Shown here: positions 52,144 through 61,280 of the stretch, piece after piece
Layout of the letters: every line of letters begins with the position of its first letter
How positions within the stretch are numbered: position 1 is the first letter of the stretch
Assembly (NCBI GenBank): GCA_947072565.1
Contig: CAMTIM010000044.1
Location: 110,376-174,375 of the forward strand
DNA: 64,000 nucleotides
Direction of reading: 5' to 3'
Origin: an uncultured Peptostreptococcaceae bacterium
Lineage (GTDB): Bacteria; Bacillota; Clostridia; Peptostreptococcales; Peptostreptococcaceae
Notes under the pieces: model-generated
Database searches by the model: none
What the model saw: the letters and a program-made list of their open reading frames with translations, nothing else
Told to the model about the DNA's origin: nothing
Translations under genes and position numbers: made by a program

Positions 52144-55100
52144 TTAACTATACTCTATTTTAATCTTAGAACCACTTCCTGCGACGCTATCTGATACAAC
52201 TAATTTAATTGGAACTCTATTTTTAAGTTCTTCCACATGACTTATTATTCCAACGCTTAATTTATCACTGTGTAACCTTTCTAAAGATTGCATAACAACC
52301 TCTAATAATTCATTGTCAAGAGAACCAAATCCTTCATCTAAGAAAAAGAATTCTAAAGGTGAATTTCCCTTTAGTTGAATCTGAGATGATAATGCTAGTG
52401 CAAGTGATAATGAAGTTAAGAAAATTTCACCGCCAGATAAAGTATCTATGCTTCTTCTTTGGCCTCCATTGAAATTGTCTCTTATTACAAAATTCAATGT
52501 AGAATCTATTTCTAAATCATATCTTCCTTTAGTTATATCCTCTAGTCTCTTTGATGCCTCTAATGCTATATACTTTAATTGATTAGTTGCTACATATTCT
52601 ACAAACCTATTGCCTTTTACTACTTCATCTAAATCTTCTAGCAAATCTACTTTATGCGAAACAGCTTTAAGCTCTTGGTTTAAATCTTTTACTTTTACCA
52701 AAGATTCTTTTAATGTGTTTAGTATATTTTGTTTAGCACCTATCTCTTTTGATATACGCCCTATCTCTACTTTTAAGTCATATATATTATTTTTAAGTTC
52801 TTCAAAATCTTCTTCTTTTACTCTTTTACCATATAGATTTTCTCTTAACTCTGTAATTTTTAGAGTTAATATTTTCTCATGTTCTTCATATTCAGTTATT
52901 TCATCACTAAGCCTTCTAACATGATCTGGCTCTAGTAATGATCGTTTTACAACATATATACTGTCAAATTTATTTTCTAGAAGTAGCTGATTTAAGGTAT
53001 CAAACTGTACTTTATATTGTTCTCTTGCTGTTTTTAACCTTCCATCAATATTTGATTTTTCAGCACTATATTTATCACATTCTACTCTTTGCTCTTCTAA
53101 CTTTTTCTTAGTAATCTCTTCTTGACTTATTAATCTATTTATAGTTAATTCTAGATTTTCTAAAACCAATTTTGAAGATTCACCTTTTGTAATACTTAAA
53201 ACATCACTATTTTTTTCTTCTCTAACTTTTCTTTTTTCACTATACATTTCTCTGGATTTCATTAATTGTAATTCAGTTTCATGCAAGCAATTTTGATATT
53301 TTTTAATTTCTATTTCTATATCATCTTTATTTTGAACTATATTTAAATATTCACTATTTAAGTCTTCTATATTTTTTTCATTTTTATTTATTTCTTCTAC
53401 CTTACTACTTAAATCTTGTATTTTAATTATAGCTTTAAGACCTAAATATTCTTCTTTTACTTTTCTAATTTTATTTTGTAATATTTCTAAATCTTCTTTA
53501 AGTTCTTTAACAGAGTTTTTATATGTGTTTATACTTTCTTGTAATTTCAATTCTTCTTTTTCTACATAACTTTTTTCTTCTCTTAACTTTTTAAGCTTTA
53601 ATTCAGTTTCATCTTTGTCTTTTTGCCATCTTTGTACACTCGATTTTAGTATTTCTAGTTTTCTACTTTCATCCTCTAATTTTTTAGTTAAATCACTAGA
53701 TTTATTTGTACCTATTCTAGATTTTAATTCTTCCATCTCTTTCATTTTTATCTTCTCAGCAGATAAATGTTCACTATTTCTAGATTTTAATTCTTCTATA
53801 TTATTTTTTATAAACGCTTCTTCTATTTTTATTTTTTCCAGTTTTGATTTACTAAATTCTATTTTTGCATCATTATTGCTATCATCTAAATTTTCATGAT
53901 GTCTTGATCCACAAACTGGACAAGCCATATTCTCTCTTAACTCTTTTCTAAGTTCATATGCTAAGTTTAAATATCTTAATTTATCTATTTCTTTTTCTAA
54001 ATCTATCCTATCTCTTTTAACATGTTCTAGCTTATCAATAGATATATTTATTTCTCTTTCAATATGATACTTATTTTCTAATAAGCTATTTAATTCCATT
54101 TGTAGTTTATTTTTTTTATGTTCATCTTCTTTTGTGATTTCTACTCTAGATTTTAATCCTGTTATATATTCTGTTTTATTTACTATCTCATCATTTTCTC
54201 CTGGAGATTTTTTTAATAAACTTTCTTCGTGTATTTCTATTTCATTTAGTTTACTTTGTATTATATTTTTATCTCTTTGTATATATCTTATTTTTAAATT
54301 TACTTCATCTAAATTTTTAGATATTTCAATTAACCTATCGCTTTTTATATTTTTTTCTTCTAATAACTTATTATGTTCTTTTTCTTTTTCATAAGCCAAA
54401 AATATTTTTTGCTTTAAATCAGCTCCAATTTTCAAGCTATTTATTTTAATTTCTAAGTCTTTTACACTTTTAGATATTATATTTTTTTTGGATTCATAAT
54501 CATTTTTAGTTTTTTCTAAAGTTTCTTTTTCTTTATTTAAGTTATTACCTTCTTCTTTTATTTCTTTTAATTCCTTATCAAGTAATACTAATTCTTCTTC
54601 TAATTTTAATGCCCTTTGCACCTTAGTTTTTTCTTCACTTAATTTTGGCATCTTTTCATTTTTTAATAAATAAGCTTCTTCATACTTATTTCTTGTTATT
54701 AAAAGTTCTTTACTTAAAATATCTAGTTTTTTTTCTATAGTTTCGCTATTGTATGTATCTTCACTTACTTGCTTTTCAAGGCTTTGAACAGAAATTATAT
54801 ATGGATTTATTTTTTCAGCATTTATAGCATTTTTTAATTGTATAGCTTTATCATTTATTTCTACACTTTTTAAATCTAAGTCTCTTTTTATTTTTTCATA
54901 AGAATCTAATTTTGTTTGCTTATCATAAATTTCACTACTGTGTATATAATTTTGTTCTTTTAATTCTAATTTTTTGTTATTATCTATTTCTAAACTTTTT
55001 AATTCTTCTAACTCTTTTTCTACATCATTATAATATTCTTCATTTACATCATCATATTGACTAAGTTTTGTTTTTATATCTCTTAAAATTTGTAATTGTG

Positions 55101-55671
55101 TATTTTTTCTTTTTCTTACTTTATTAATTAACTCTGTCCCATATTTTTCTAAATTAAATATTCGCTCTAACATGTCACGTCTTTTGGATCCTGTTAGTTT
55201 CAAAAAATCATCAAATTTGCCTTGAGGGAGTACTACTGATCTTGTAAAATCATTTGCAGTTAGACCTGTAATTTTAATTATCTTTTCATTAACATCATAA
55301 ACTTTATCAGCAAGTACAGCTACTGTATCATCACTGTTTATTTGTACTAATCTAGCATGTAATGTTTTAGTGCCTAAATCATCTCTAACAATAGTTCTGT
55401 CTACTATATATCTTCTTTTATTATTTTTACTTCCTATTTCAAATTCATATGATATTATAGCTTTTTCACAGTTACTATTTATAAATTCCTTTGTATCCCT
55501 TGATATATTTCCATACATAGCTATAGTGATTGCATCAAGTATAGTAGATTTTCCACTACCAGTATTTCCAAATATACCAAATAAACCTCGATCTGTTAAT
55601 GTTTCAAAATCTATAGTTGCTTTATCTATATAACTATTTAATCCGCTTAATTCTAATTTAATTGGTTTCAT
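52144..55671 (-). CDS. sbcC: Exonuclease subunit SbcC
   Basis: SMC-like ATPase subunit of the SbcCD nuclease that opens and cleaves DNA hairpins and processes DNA ends. Walker A FGNTGSGKSTILDAITIAMY lies near residue 35, the ABC signature LSGGEIFLTSLSLALALS and Walker B FFFLDEGFGSLDNELLEVV near the C-terminus. Two very long coiled coils flank the zinc hook CPVCGSRHHEN near the middle. The frame can start at 55692, but the ATG at 55671 (MKPIKLELSGLNSY) has AAGGTGAT at good spacing and matches family N-termini. It overlaps sbcD by 14 bases, indicating coupling. About 1175 aa. Confidence 0.95.
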   Translation of the reverse strand: MKPIKLELSGLNSYIDKATIDFETLTDRGLFGIFGNTGSGKSTILDAITIAMYGNISRDTKEFINSNCEKAIISYEFEIGSKNNKRRYIVDRTIVRDDLGTKTLHARLVQINSDDTVAVLADKVYDVNEKIIKITGLTANDFTRSVVLPQGKFDDFLKLTGSKRRDMLERIFNLEKYGTELINKVRKRKNTQLQILRDIKTKLSQYDDVNEEYYNDVEKELEELKSLEIDNNKKLELKEQNYIHSSEIYDKQTKLDSYEKIKRDLDLKSVEINDKAIQLKNAINAEKINPYIISVQSLEKQVSEDTYNSETIEKKLDILSKELLITRNKYEEAYLLKNEKMPKLSEEKTKVQRALKLEEELVLLDKELKEIKEEGNNLNKEKETLEKTKNDYESKKNIISKSVKDLEIKINSLKIGADLKQKIFLAYEKEKEHNKLLEEKNIKSDRLIEISKNLDEVNLKIRYIQRDKNIIQSKLNEIEIHEESLLKKSPGENDEIVNKTEYITGLKSRVEITKEDEHKKNKLQMELNSLLENKYHIEREINISIDKLEHVKRDRIDLEKEIDKLRYLNLAYELRKELRENMACPVCGSRHHENLDDSNNDAKIEFSKSKLEKIKIEEAFIKNNIEELKSRNSEHLSAEKIKMKEMEELKSRIGTNKSSDLTKKLEDESRKLEILKSSVQRWQKDKDETELKLKKLREEKSYVEKEELKLQESINTYKNSVKELKEDLEILQNKIRKVKEEYLGLKAIIKIQDLSSKVEEINKNEKNIEDLNSEYLNIVQNKDDIEIEIKKYQNCLHETELQLMKSREMYSEKRKVREEKNSDVLSITKGESSKLVLENLELTINRLISQEEITKKKLEEQRVECDKYSAEKSNIDGRLKTAREQYKVQFDTLNQLLLENKFDSIYVVKRSLLEPDHVRRLSDEITEYEEHEKILTLKITELRENLYGKRVKEEDFEELKNNIYDLKVEIGRISKEIGAKQNILNTLKESLVKVKDLNQELKAVSHKVDLLEDLDEVVKGNRFVEYVATNQLKYIALEASKRLEDITKGRYDLEIDSTLNFVIRDNFNGGQRRSIDTLSGGEIFLTSLSLALALSSQIQLKGNSPLEFFFLDEGFGSLDNELLEVVMQSLERLHSDKLSVGIISHVEELKNRVPIKLVVSDSVAGSGSKIKIEYS

Positions 55672-56866
55672 TTTCACTATCACCTTCTTCATTTATTATG
55701 TCTAAAAATAAGTCCATAAGCTCCCCTTTAGGCTCTAGGTTTCTACTAAATTCATAAAAATCTTTAAACATCGCTCCCATAGATTGTTCTTTATTATCTA
55801 TGTGACCTTCTTCAGATTTTGATGTTATTATCGGTTTTATTTCTATAATGTCTTTTAGGGTTTCTTTCATTTTCTTTATGCTTGATGGAGATATTGTTCC
55901 ATTTGTTTTTATTTCAAAATAAGACCATATATCACGATTTTTATTTTCTTCGCATATTTTTAAAGCCTCTTCTATTGAACTGCATTTAAATACTTCTATC
56001 GGTTTATAATTTCCAAAATATATTTCTTCTATATTAGGCTTCTTACCTGGCTTAATGTCTACTATATACGCACCTTTTTTACAAGTTCTCTCACTTTTAC
56101 TGTATTGTATAGGCGATCCTGCATAATAAGCATTTACTCTATGAGATGCTTTTTGCTGTTTATGTAAATGCCCAAGCGCTATATATTGAGCTTTGGTTGG
56201 TAAATCATTTTTTTCAACTATCAAACTTCCACCTAATTCTATTGGTCGTTCTGAATCTGTGCTTTCTCCACCACTTACAAAAATATGAGATACTGCTATA
56301 TTTATAGATTCTTTTTCAAAGTTTGATTCTAAGTCTTTAAATATATCTCCAATTTTTTGAGAATAAGTTTGCTTTACTTCTTCACTGTTTTGTAGTATTA
56401 CTTCATTGAGTCTTTTTTCGTTTGGATATGGTAGTGTTATTACTACTATTTTTTCATTATTGATTTTTAGCTTTATACAGCCCTCTTTAGCCTCTACTAT
56501 TTCAAATCCATCGTACTTTGAAACTTCTGTGCTACTTAATGGGTCTGCAAGTATTATAATTCCTTGTTCATGTGCTAAAGGTGTTACTGCTGATAGCCTT
56601 TGTGAGTTATCATGGTTTCCACTTATTATAAGAACACATCTTTTTCCATTGTTTGCAAGCCTTGAAACTGTTTTATAGAATAGTTTTTCTGCATGTGATG
56701 GTGGATTTGCTGAGTCGTATATATCACCTGCAATTATTACCATATCTATATTATTTTCATTTACTACCTTTATAAAGTCTTCACAAAACTTTATTTGTTC
56801 TTCTATTCTTGAGTTACCTTCTAGGCTTTTTCCTAGGTGCCAATCAGATGTATGAATAAATTTCAT
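55658..56866 (-). CDS. sbcD: Exonuclease subunit SbcD
   Basis: Mre11-like metallonuclease of SbcCD. Phosphoesterase motifs: FIHTSDWHLGKSLEG, IIAGDIYDSANPPSHAEK near residue 46, IISGNHDNSQRLSA near 81, AVSHIFVSGGESTDSER near 190 and ALGHLHKQQKASHRV near 230. The frame opens at 56878, but the ATG at 56866 is right after GGAGGTAACA and starts MKFIHTSDWHLGK, so I use that start (402 aa). First gene of the sbcDC pair. Confidence 0.95.
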   Translation of the reverse strand: MKFIHTSDWHLGKSLEGNSRIEEQIKFCEDFIKVVNENNIDMVIIAGDIYDSANPPSHAEKLFYKTVSRLANNGKRCVLIISGNHDNSQRLSAVTPLAHEQGIIILADPLSSTEVSKYDGFEIVEAKEGCIKLKINNEKIVVITLPYPNEKRLNEVILQNSEEVKQTYSQKIGDIFKDLESNFEKESINIAVSHIFVSGGESTDSERPIELGGSLIVEKNDLPTKAQYIALGHLHKQQKASHRVNAYYAGSPIQYSKSERTCKKGAYIVDIKPGKKPNIEEIYFGNYKPIEVFKCSSIEEALKICEENKNRDIWSYFEIKTNGTISPSSIKKMKETLKDIIEIKPIITSKSEEGHIDNKEQSMGAMFKDFYEFSRNLEPKGELMDLFLDIINEEGDSENETN

Positions 56867-56967
56867 TGTTACCTCCATGTGTACTTAAATAAACCTTCTT
56901 TAGTATTATTATAGGAAGATTTATTGGTAAATTTAGCATATTGTTTTATAGTTTGATTATATCACAA

Positions 56968-56993
56968 AAGGAAGATGTCTAAACATCTTCCTT
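56968..56993 (-). terminator. Hairpin terminator after the DHHW remnant
   Basis: Perfect 11-bp stem AAGGAAGATGT/ACATCTTCCTT with a 4-base loop, followed by TTTTG on the minus strand. Confidence 0.7.
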
Positions 56994-57031
56994 ATTGTGT
57001 AATATAGCTGCTTTATTATAAATATTTATGT

Positions 57032-57401
57032 TTATTTTATCCCTTTATCAATCATTTCTTTAATCATACCTTCAAATCCAAAACTATTATACATAAATAA
57101 CACTATATCAAAATCACTTTTTTTAATAATATCTTCATATGTCATATCTAAATTTTCTATATATCTAGGGTCATATGCGCTTGATAAGAGTCTCTAAAAA
57201 TAAGTATTTTTTATCTATTAACGCATCTTTATTTTTAATTTCTAACATATTAGTTTCTAATCCTATAATTTTTAGAAATGAGCTGTTCCACTTTAAAATA
57301 CTAAAACTATATTTCATGGGTATTATACTTGTTAAAAATTGAGCTAATGAGTCCTCCATGTATTTGTAAAACAATTTATAAAAAGAAGAATAGTATTGCA
57401 T
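57032..57401 (-). pseudogene. Decayed remnant of a DHHW (AlgJ/AlgX-like) gene
   Basis: The minus strand carries the C-terminal part of a copy of the intact gene at 58248-59444, in three frames. One frame gives LEIKNKDALIDKK (matching LKIRNKDALSDKK), then a frame change within the A-run shows ILIFRDSYQA (matching ILIIRDSYQAP), then after a gap of about 17 residues a third frame shows YDPRYIENLDMTYEDIIKKS and VLFMYNSFGFEGMI up to a stop at 57032 (matching DPRYVEKLDISIDDIIRDS and VMFMYNTTDFKMMI). The active-site serine survives, but the N-terminal half, including DHHW, is missing. A single lost A and a roughly 50-base deletion explain the C-terminal damage. Confidence 0.9.
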
Positions 57402-57478
57402 TGTATTGTTTACATATGCATGTCAAGAATAATTTATAAACACTTAATATATAATAACACATAGAGGAGTGATATTAT

Positions 57479-58234
57479 ATGAAAAAGAACACCATATACT
57501 TATTGTTATTTACAGCAATTATCTGTATTAATTTATATAAGTTAGTTGATTTAAATAATACATCACCTGTATTTCGTGATACCCAAAACAATACATCCTT
57601 AGAATTGATGTACTTTAACAAGTGGAAGGGCAAGTCATGGATAACTTTAGGCGATAGTATAACAAGGGCTAATGGATATCAGGATAAACTTAAAAATATA
57701 TTAGGATTTTCGAGAATTGATAATATTGGTAAAAATGGTCAAACAATGGCCTACCAATCTAAAAATAAGTCAACATATACAGCTGGAAAGATAATCGATT
57801 ATAAATCATATGATTTGGCGACAATTTTTATTGGAACTAATGATTTTAGATATAATAAAAAACTTGGAAAAATTAAAGCTAGTGGAAGTTCCAAATTTGA
57901 TGAAACTACCTTTACAGGTTCATATCAGCTATTAATAGAGAAAATATTGTCATCAAATCCTGGTATAGATTTAGTTTTGATTACTCCGCCCCAAAGAATT
58001 CGTGATGGATATGATATTAACTTTATTAATGATGTTGGAAGTAAGCTAATAGATTATGTAGATGTTGTAAAATCTTTAGGTGAGATATATTCAATTCCTG
58101 TATTAGATTTATACTCTGAAGGTGGGATAACAAAAGATAATATTAATACATTTACAAGAGATGGTCTGCATCCAAATGATATTGGATATGAGCGCATATC
58201 AGAAAAAATGTATAGATTTTTATTAAACATATAG
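57479..58234 (+). CDS. Membrane-anchored SGNH/GDSL hydrolase
   Basis: Extracytoplasmic esterase or acetyl-transfer partner. A signal anchor (about 5-21) is followed by an SGNH domain: block I WITLGDSITRANGYQ (nucleophile Ser near 60), block II with IDNIGKNGQTMAYQS, block III IFIGTNDFRYNK near 114 and block V TRDGLHPNDIGYERIS near 229 carrying the catalytic Asp-His. At 251 aa it is a single domain. It converges with the DHHW/MBOAT pair and may remove or move acyl groups on the same polymer; that link is inferred from position. Confidence 0.87.
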   Translation: MKKNTIYLLLFTAIICINLYKLVDLNNTSPVFRDTQNNTSLELMYFNKWKGKSWITLGDSITRANGYQDKLKNILGFSRIDNIGKNGQTMAYQSKNKSTYTAGKIIDYKSYDLATIFIGTNDFRYNKKLGKIKASGSSKFDETTFTGSYQLLIEKILSSNPGIDLVLITPPQRIRDGYDINFINDVGSKLIDYVDVVKSLGEIYSIPVLDLYSEGGITKDNINTFTRDGLHPNDIGYERISEKMYRFLLNI

Positions 58235-58265
58235 CAAAGAGAGAAGATTAACTCTTCTCTCTTTG
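58235..58265. terminator. Hairpin terminator shared by convergent genes
   Basis: Arms CAAAGAGAGAAGA (58235-58247) and TCTTCTCTCTTTG (58253-58265) pair perfectly. The right arm encodes the last codons of the DHHW gene. Confidence 0.8.
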
Positions 58266-59444
58266 TTCTTTCATCACATCTATCATCATTTTAAAATCTG
58301 TTGTATTATACATAAACATGACTAAATTAGCATCACTATCTCTTATAATATCATCAATAGATATATCGAGTTTTTCAACATATCTAGGGTCTACTAGTTG
58401 CACCTCTGAGAATATATCCGCGAATAACCATGATGTAGGAGCTTGATATGAATCTCTTATGATAAGTATTTTTTTATCAGATAATGCATCTTTATTTCTA
58501 ATTTTTAAAATAGAGCAAGCATTACCATACATATATGCACCACCATATAGAATTTCATCTTCATTTTTACGAGTAGCTACAAAGTCCTCTTCTTTACCTT
58601 TAATCTCTGTTATTCCATCAAATTTATAATATTCATAATTAGGCTTATCTTTTAGATGAACGTATGAAATAGCTTCATCTTCTTTTACTAAGCTATTTAA
58701 ATTTTTATTGTAACTTCCTAGAAAATGTCCTTTATTAAGCATTGTTTGAGTATAATTGTTCCAAGAAATATTATTTACTATCTTCATATCTTCAACTATA
58801 CATTTAAAGCCTTCATAAGCTCCTATTCCATTCCAGTGATGGTCTGTCTTAAAATACAAATCTTCTCGCTGAGATTCATTAAATTCTTTTAAAAAATGTT
58901 CACCTACATCTATAAAGTTTATATTCTCTAAATCTAAATAACTTTTAAAAGCATTTTTGTTATCAAGAGCATTTTTTAGTCCATCAGTATGTTTTGGGTA
59001 TAAATGTGTTAGCATACTTTCTTTATGTGGAGTAGAAGTATAATAAACTTTTTTATTTGAATCAGTTGCTATTTTAGACAATTCATTTATTTCATTTGCT
59101 GCATCTTTCAATTCTTTTTCAGACATTACTTTTGATGGTGTTGGCATAATCCAGTTCTCATCTAATAAATAATAGTTTTTAATTTTGTCTTTACCAAGAG
59201 CTATTTGTGCCTTAGAGTATATTTCAGATAACTCTTCTCTAAATGGGAACTGATCTGAAAAATAACTTTCAAATTTAGTTGTATATTTTCCAGATTCAAC
59301 ATCTTGTAGAGTTGGTTTTTGAGCCAATGTTCTATTTTCAGATGCACTAATTTCTTTATCTTTACTTATTATATGTATAAAGAATATTCCCATTATTATA
59401 GCTATAAAAGGAAGCGATATCCATTTTGATTTTTTTTTATTCAT
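58248..59444 (-). CDS. DHHW protein, AlgJ/AlgX-like acetyltransferase component
   Basis: Membrane-anchored SGNH-like protein that works with an MBOAT partner to O-acetylate an exported polymer. N-terminal helix at about 12-26, then the family segment ASENRTLAQKPTLQDVESGK, SYFSDQFPFREEL, the name-giving catalytic TDHHWNGIGAYEGF near residue 197, and the serine region ILIIRDSYQAPTSWLFADIF near 323. At 398 aa it is full-length. The gene starts 15 bases after the MBOAT stop. A decayed copy lies at 57032-57401. Confidence 0.9.
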   Translation of the reverse strand: MNKKKSKWISLPFIAIIMGIFFIHIISKDKEISASENRTLAQKPTLQDVESGKYTTKFESYFSDQFPFREELSEIYSKAQIALGKDKIKNYYLLDENWIMPTPSKVMSEKELKDAANEINELSKIATDSNKKVYYTSTPHKESMLTHLYPKHTDGLKNALDNKNAFKSYLDLENINFIDVGEHFLKEFNESQREDLYFKTDHHWNGIGAYEGFKCIVEDMKIVNNISWNNYTQTMLNKGHFLGSYNKNLNSLVKEDEAISYVHLKDKPNYEYYKFDGITEIKGKEEDFVATRKNEDEILYGGAYMYGNACSILKIRNKDALSDKKILIIRDSYQAPTSWLFADIFSEVQLVDPRYVEKLDISIDDIIRDSDANLVMFMYNTTDFKMMIDVMKEQREKS

Positions 59445-59458
59445 TTTAATTTCCTCCC

Positions 59459-60874
59459 CTAAAATCTGAAATATAAAAATGGATTATATGTAGAATTTAT
59501 CAACATCACAACTATTATAAACATTAGTGACACTAAAAAAGTTGAATGAAGTCCATATATAAAATCACTTTCAACCAGCTTTTTAATTTTTAATTTTAAT
59601 ATTGATTTAAGCTTAGGTATTATAGGCGTTGCAAATATAATAGCTAAAATTATAATATATCCAGACTCATTTATATAACTAACAAACGAGTAATTGTATA
59701 TTGAATTTGAGCCAATCCCAAATAAAACTTTTATAAATTGAGATGCTTGTACTATATTTTCTGATCTAAAAAATACCCATCCAATCATTACTAATAGTAA
59801 TAAGTATATATGTCTAAATATCCGTGGCGCCTTTTTTAGTAATTTATCTAAAAAGGCTTTTTCTATACCAATTAAAATTCCATAATATATCCCCCATGTA
59901 AGAAAGGTCCAGTTCGCTCCATGCCATATTCCTGTTAAAGACCATACCACAAATAAATTTCTATATTGCTTAATAGGAGAAACTCTATTTCCACCTAAAG
60001 GTATGTATACATAGTCTTTAAACCAACTGCTTAGTGATATATGCCATCTTCTCCAAAACTCAGATACAGACTGTGATATGTATGGATAGTTAAAGTTTTC
60101 AAGGAAATCAAATCCAAACATCTTACCAAGACCAATGGCCATATCGCTATAACCGCCAAAATCAAAGTATATTTGGAGTGAATAACATATTATTCCAACC
60201 CAAGCTTCTGATATAGATAAGCTAGCTATATTTGTTGAAAATACACCATCAGCTATTAATCCAAGCTGATTTGATAAAATAACTTTCTTTGCTAGTCCAC
60301 ATACAAATCTGTTTACTCCCTCTGCAAACTTTTCACAAGAGTGGCTTCTTTTGCTTATTTGTTCATCTACTGTCTGATACCTTACGATAGGACCTGCTAC
60401 AAGTTGTGGAAATAAACTTATATAAAGTGCTAAATCAAATATATTTTTTTGTACTCTTCCGTCTTTTTTATATACATCGATTACATAACTCATTGTTTGA
60501 AATGTGAAAAATGATATTCCCAAAGGTAGCGCTATGGTTGGTATGTTTATATTAATGTTAAGTAAATTATTGGCATTGTCTACCAAAAAATTGCTATATT
60601 TAAATATTACTAATCCCGAAATATTAAAAATAATTGATATTATTAACCATGTTTTCTTTTCTTTTTGATTATTTGAAGCTACTTTAATCCCAAATATATA
60701 ATTAAAAAATATTGATCCTAACATTAAAAATACATATTTTGGTTCTCCCCAAGCATAAAAAAGCAAACTAGCAATCAATAATACGATATTTTTAAGTTTC
60801 TTATTAACTAAATAATAAAATATAAGTACTATTGGTAAAAATAAAAATAAAAACACTAAACTGCTAAAAATCAT
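59459..60874 (-). CDS. MBOAT family O-acyltransferase (AlgI/DltB-like)
   Basis: Polytopic membrane acyltransferase that passes acetyl groups across the membrane. About 11 hydrophobic helices. Signature segments are VSEFWRRWHISLSSWFKDYV, YIPLGGNRVSPIKQYRN and the catalytic His region TGIWHGANWTFLTWGIYYG near residue 316. Length 471 aa fits AlgI. With the downstream DHHW protein it forms an O-acetylation cassette for an extracellular polysaccharide or cell-wall polymer; the substrate is not known. Ribosome site AAGGGGG. Confidence 0.94.
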   Translation of the reverse strand: MIFSSLVFLFLFLPIVLIFYYLVNKKLKNIVLLIASLLFYAWGEPKYVFLMLGSIFFNYIFGIKVASNNQKEKKTWLIISIIFNISGLVIFKYSNFLVDNANNLLNININIPTIALPLGISFFTFQTMSYVIDVYKKDGRVQKNIFDLALYISLFPQLVAGPIVRYQTVDEQISKRSHSCEKFAEGVNRFVCGLAKKVILSNQLGLIADGVFSTNIASLSISEAWVGIICYSLQIYFDFGGYSDMAIGLGKMFGFDFLENFNYPYISQSVSEFWRRWHISLSSWFKDYVYIPLGGNRVSPIKQYRNLFVVWSLTGIWHGANWTFLTWGIYYGILIGIEKAFLDKLLKKAPRIFRHIYLLLLVMIGWVFFRSENIVQASQFIKVLFGIGSNSIYNYSFVSYINESGYIIILAIIFATPIIPKLKSILKLKIKKLVESDFIYGLHSTFLVSLMFIIVVMLINSTYNPFLYFRF

Positions 60875-61280
60875 ATAATACCCCCTTCATATTTATGTAT
60901 AAATTAAGTGTATATCAATAATTTATCTAAATATTTTTTTTAAATTAATTGTGCGTTTTTTGTTATATATTCTTAATAAAGAATGGTTTTTGTTATAAAC
61001 TTGTAATAAACAAACTTATAATTTAATATTTATTTTTGTGAATTTTATTACTTACCTCACTTATAAAACGAGTTTTATCTATAAAAAGTTTTATTTTTAA
61101 CACATTTTTTCATTAATTTTTTTCATAACTTAAAAAGGTACTATCTTATACAGTTAAAAAATATTACTTTTTTAACTGTATAAGATTTCACAATAAGAAA
61201 ATAGTTTTAGTCAAATGTATAATATTGTCTTACATAATTGGGCATTTATTGTATCTAAAATGTTTATCTCAATCTCACCT
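60875..61280. other. Intergenic region with long inverted repeat
   Basis: 406 AT-rich bases. TTGATA and TAAATA spaced by 17 bases on the minus strand form a possible MBOAT promoter about 30-60 bases before its start codon. Besides the inverted repeat at 61144-61185 no gene is seen. Confidence 0.5.
61144..61185. repeat. Perfect 18-bp inverted repeat
   Basis: TCTTATACAGTTAAAAAA (61144-61161) and its exact complement (61168-61185) are separated by TATTAC. Located about 95 bases past the FtsX-type gene stop, with no T-run in either direction beyond the arms. It could be a terminator-like hairpin, an operator or a relic of a small mobile repeat. Confidence 0.75.
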
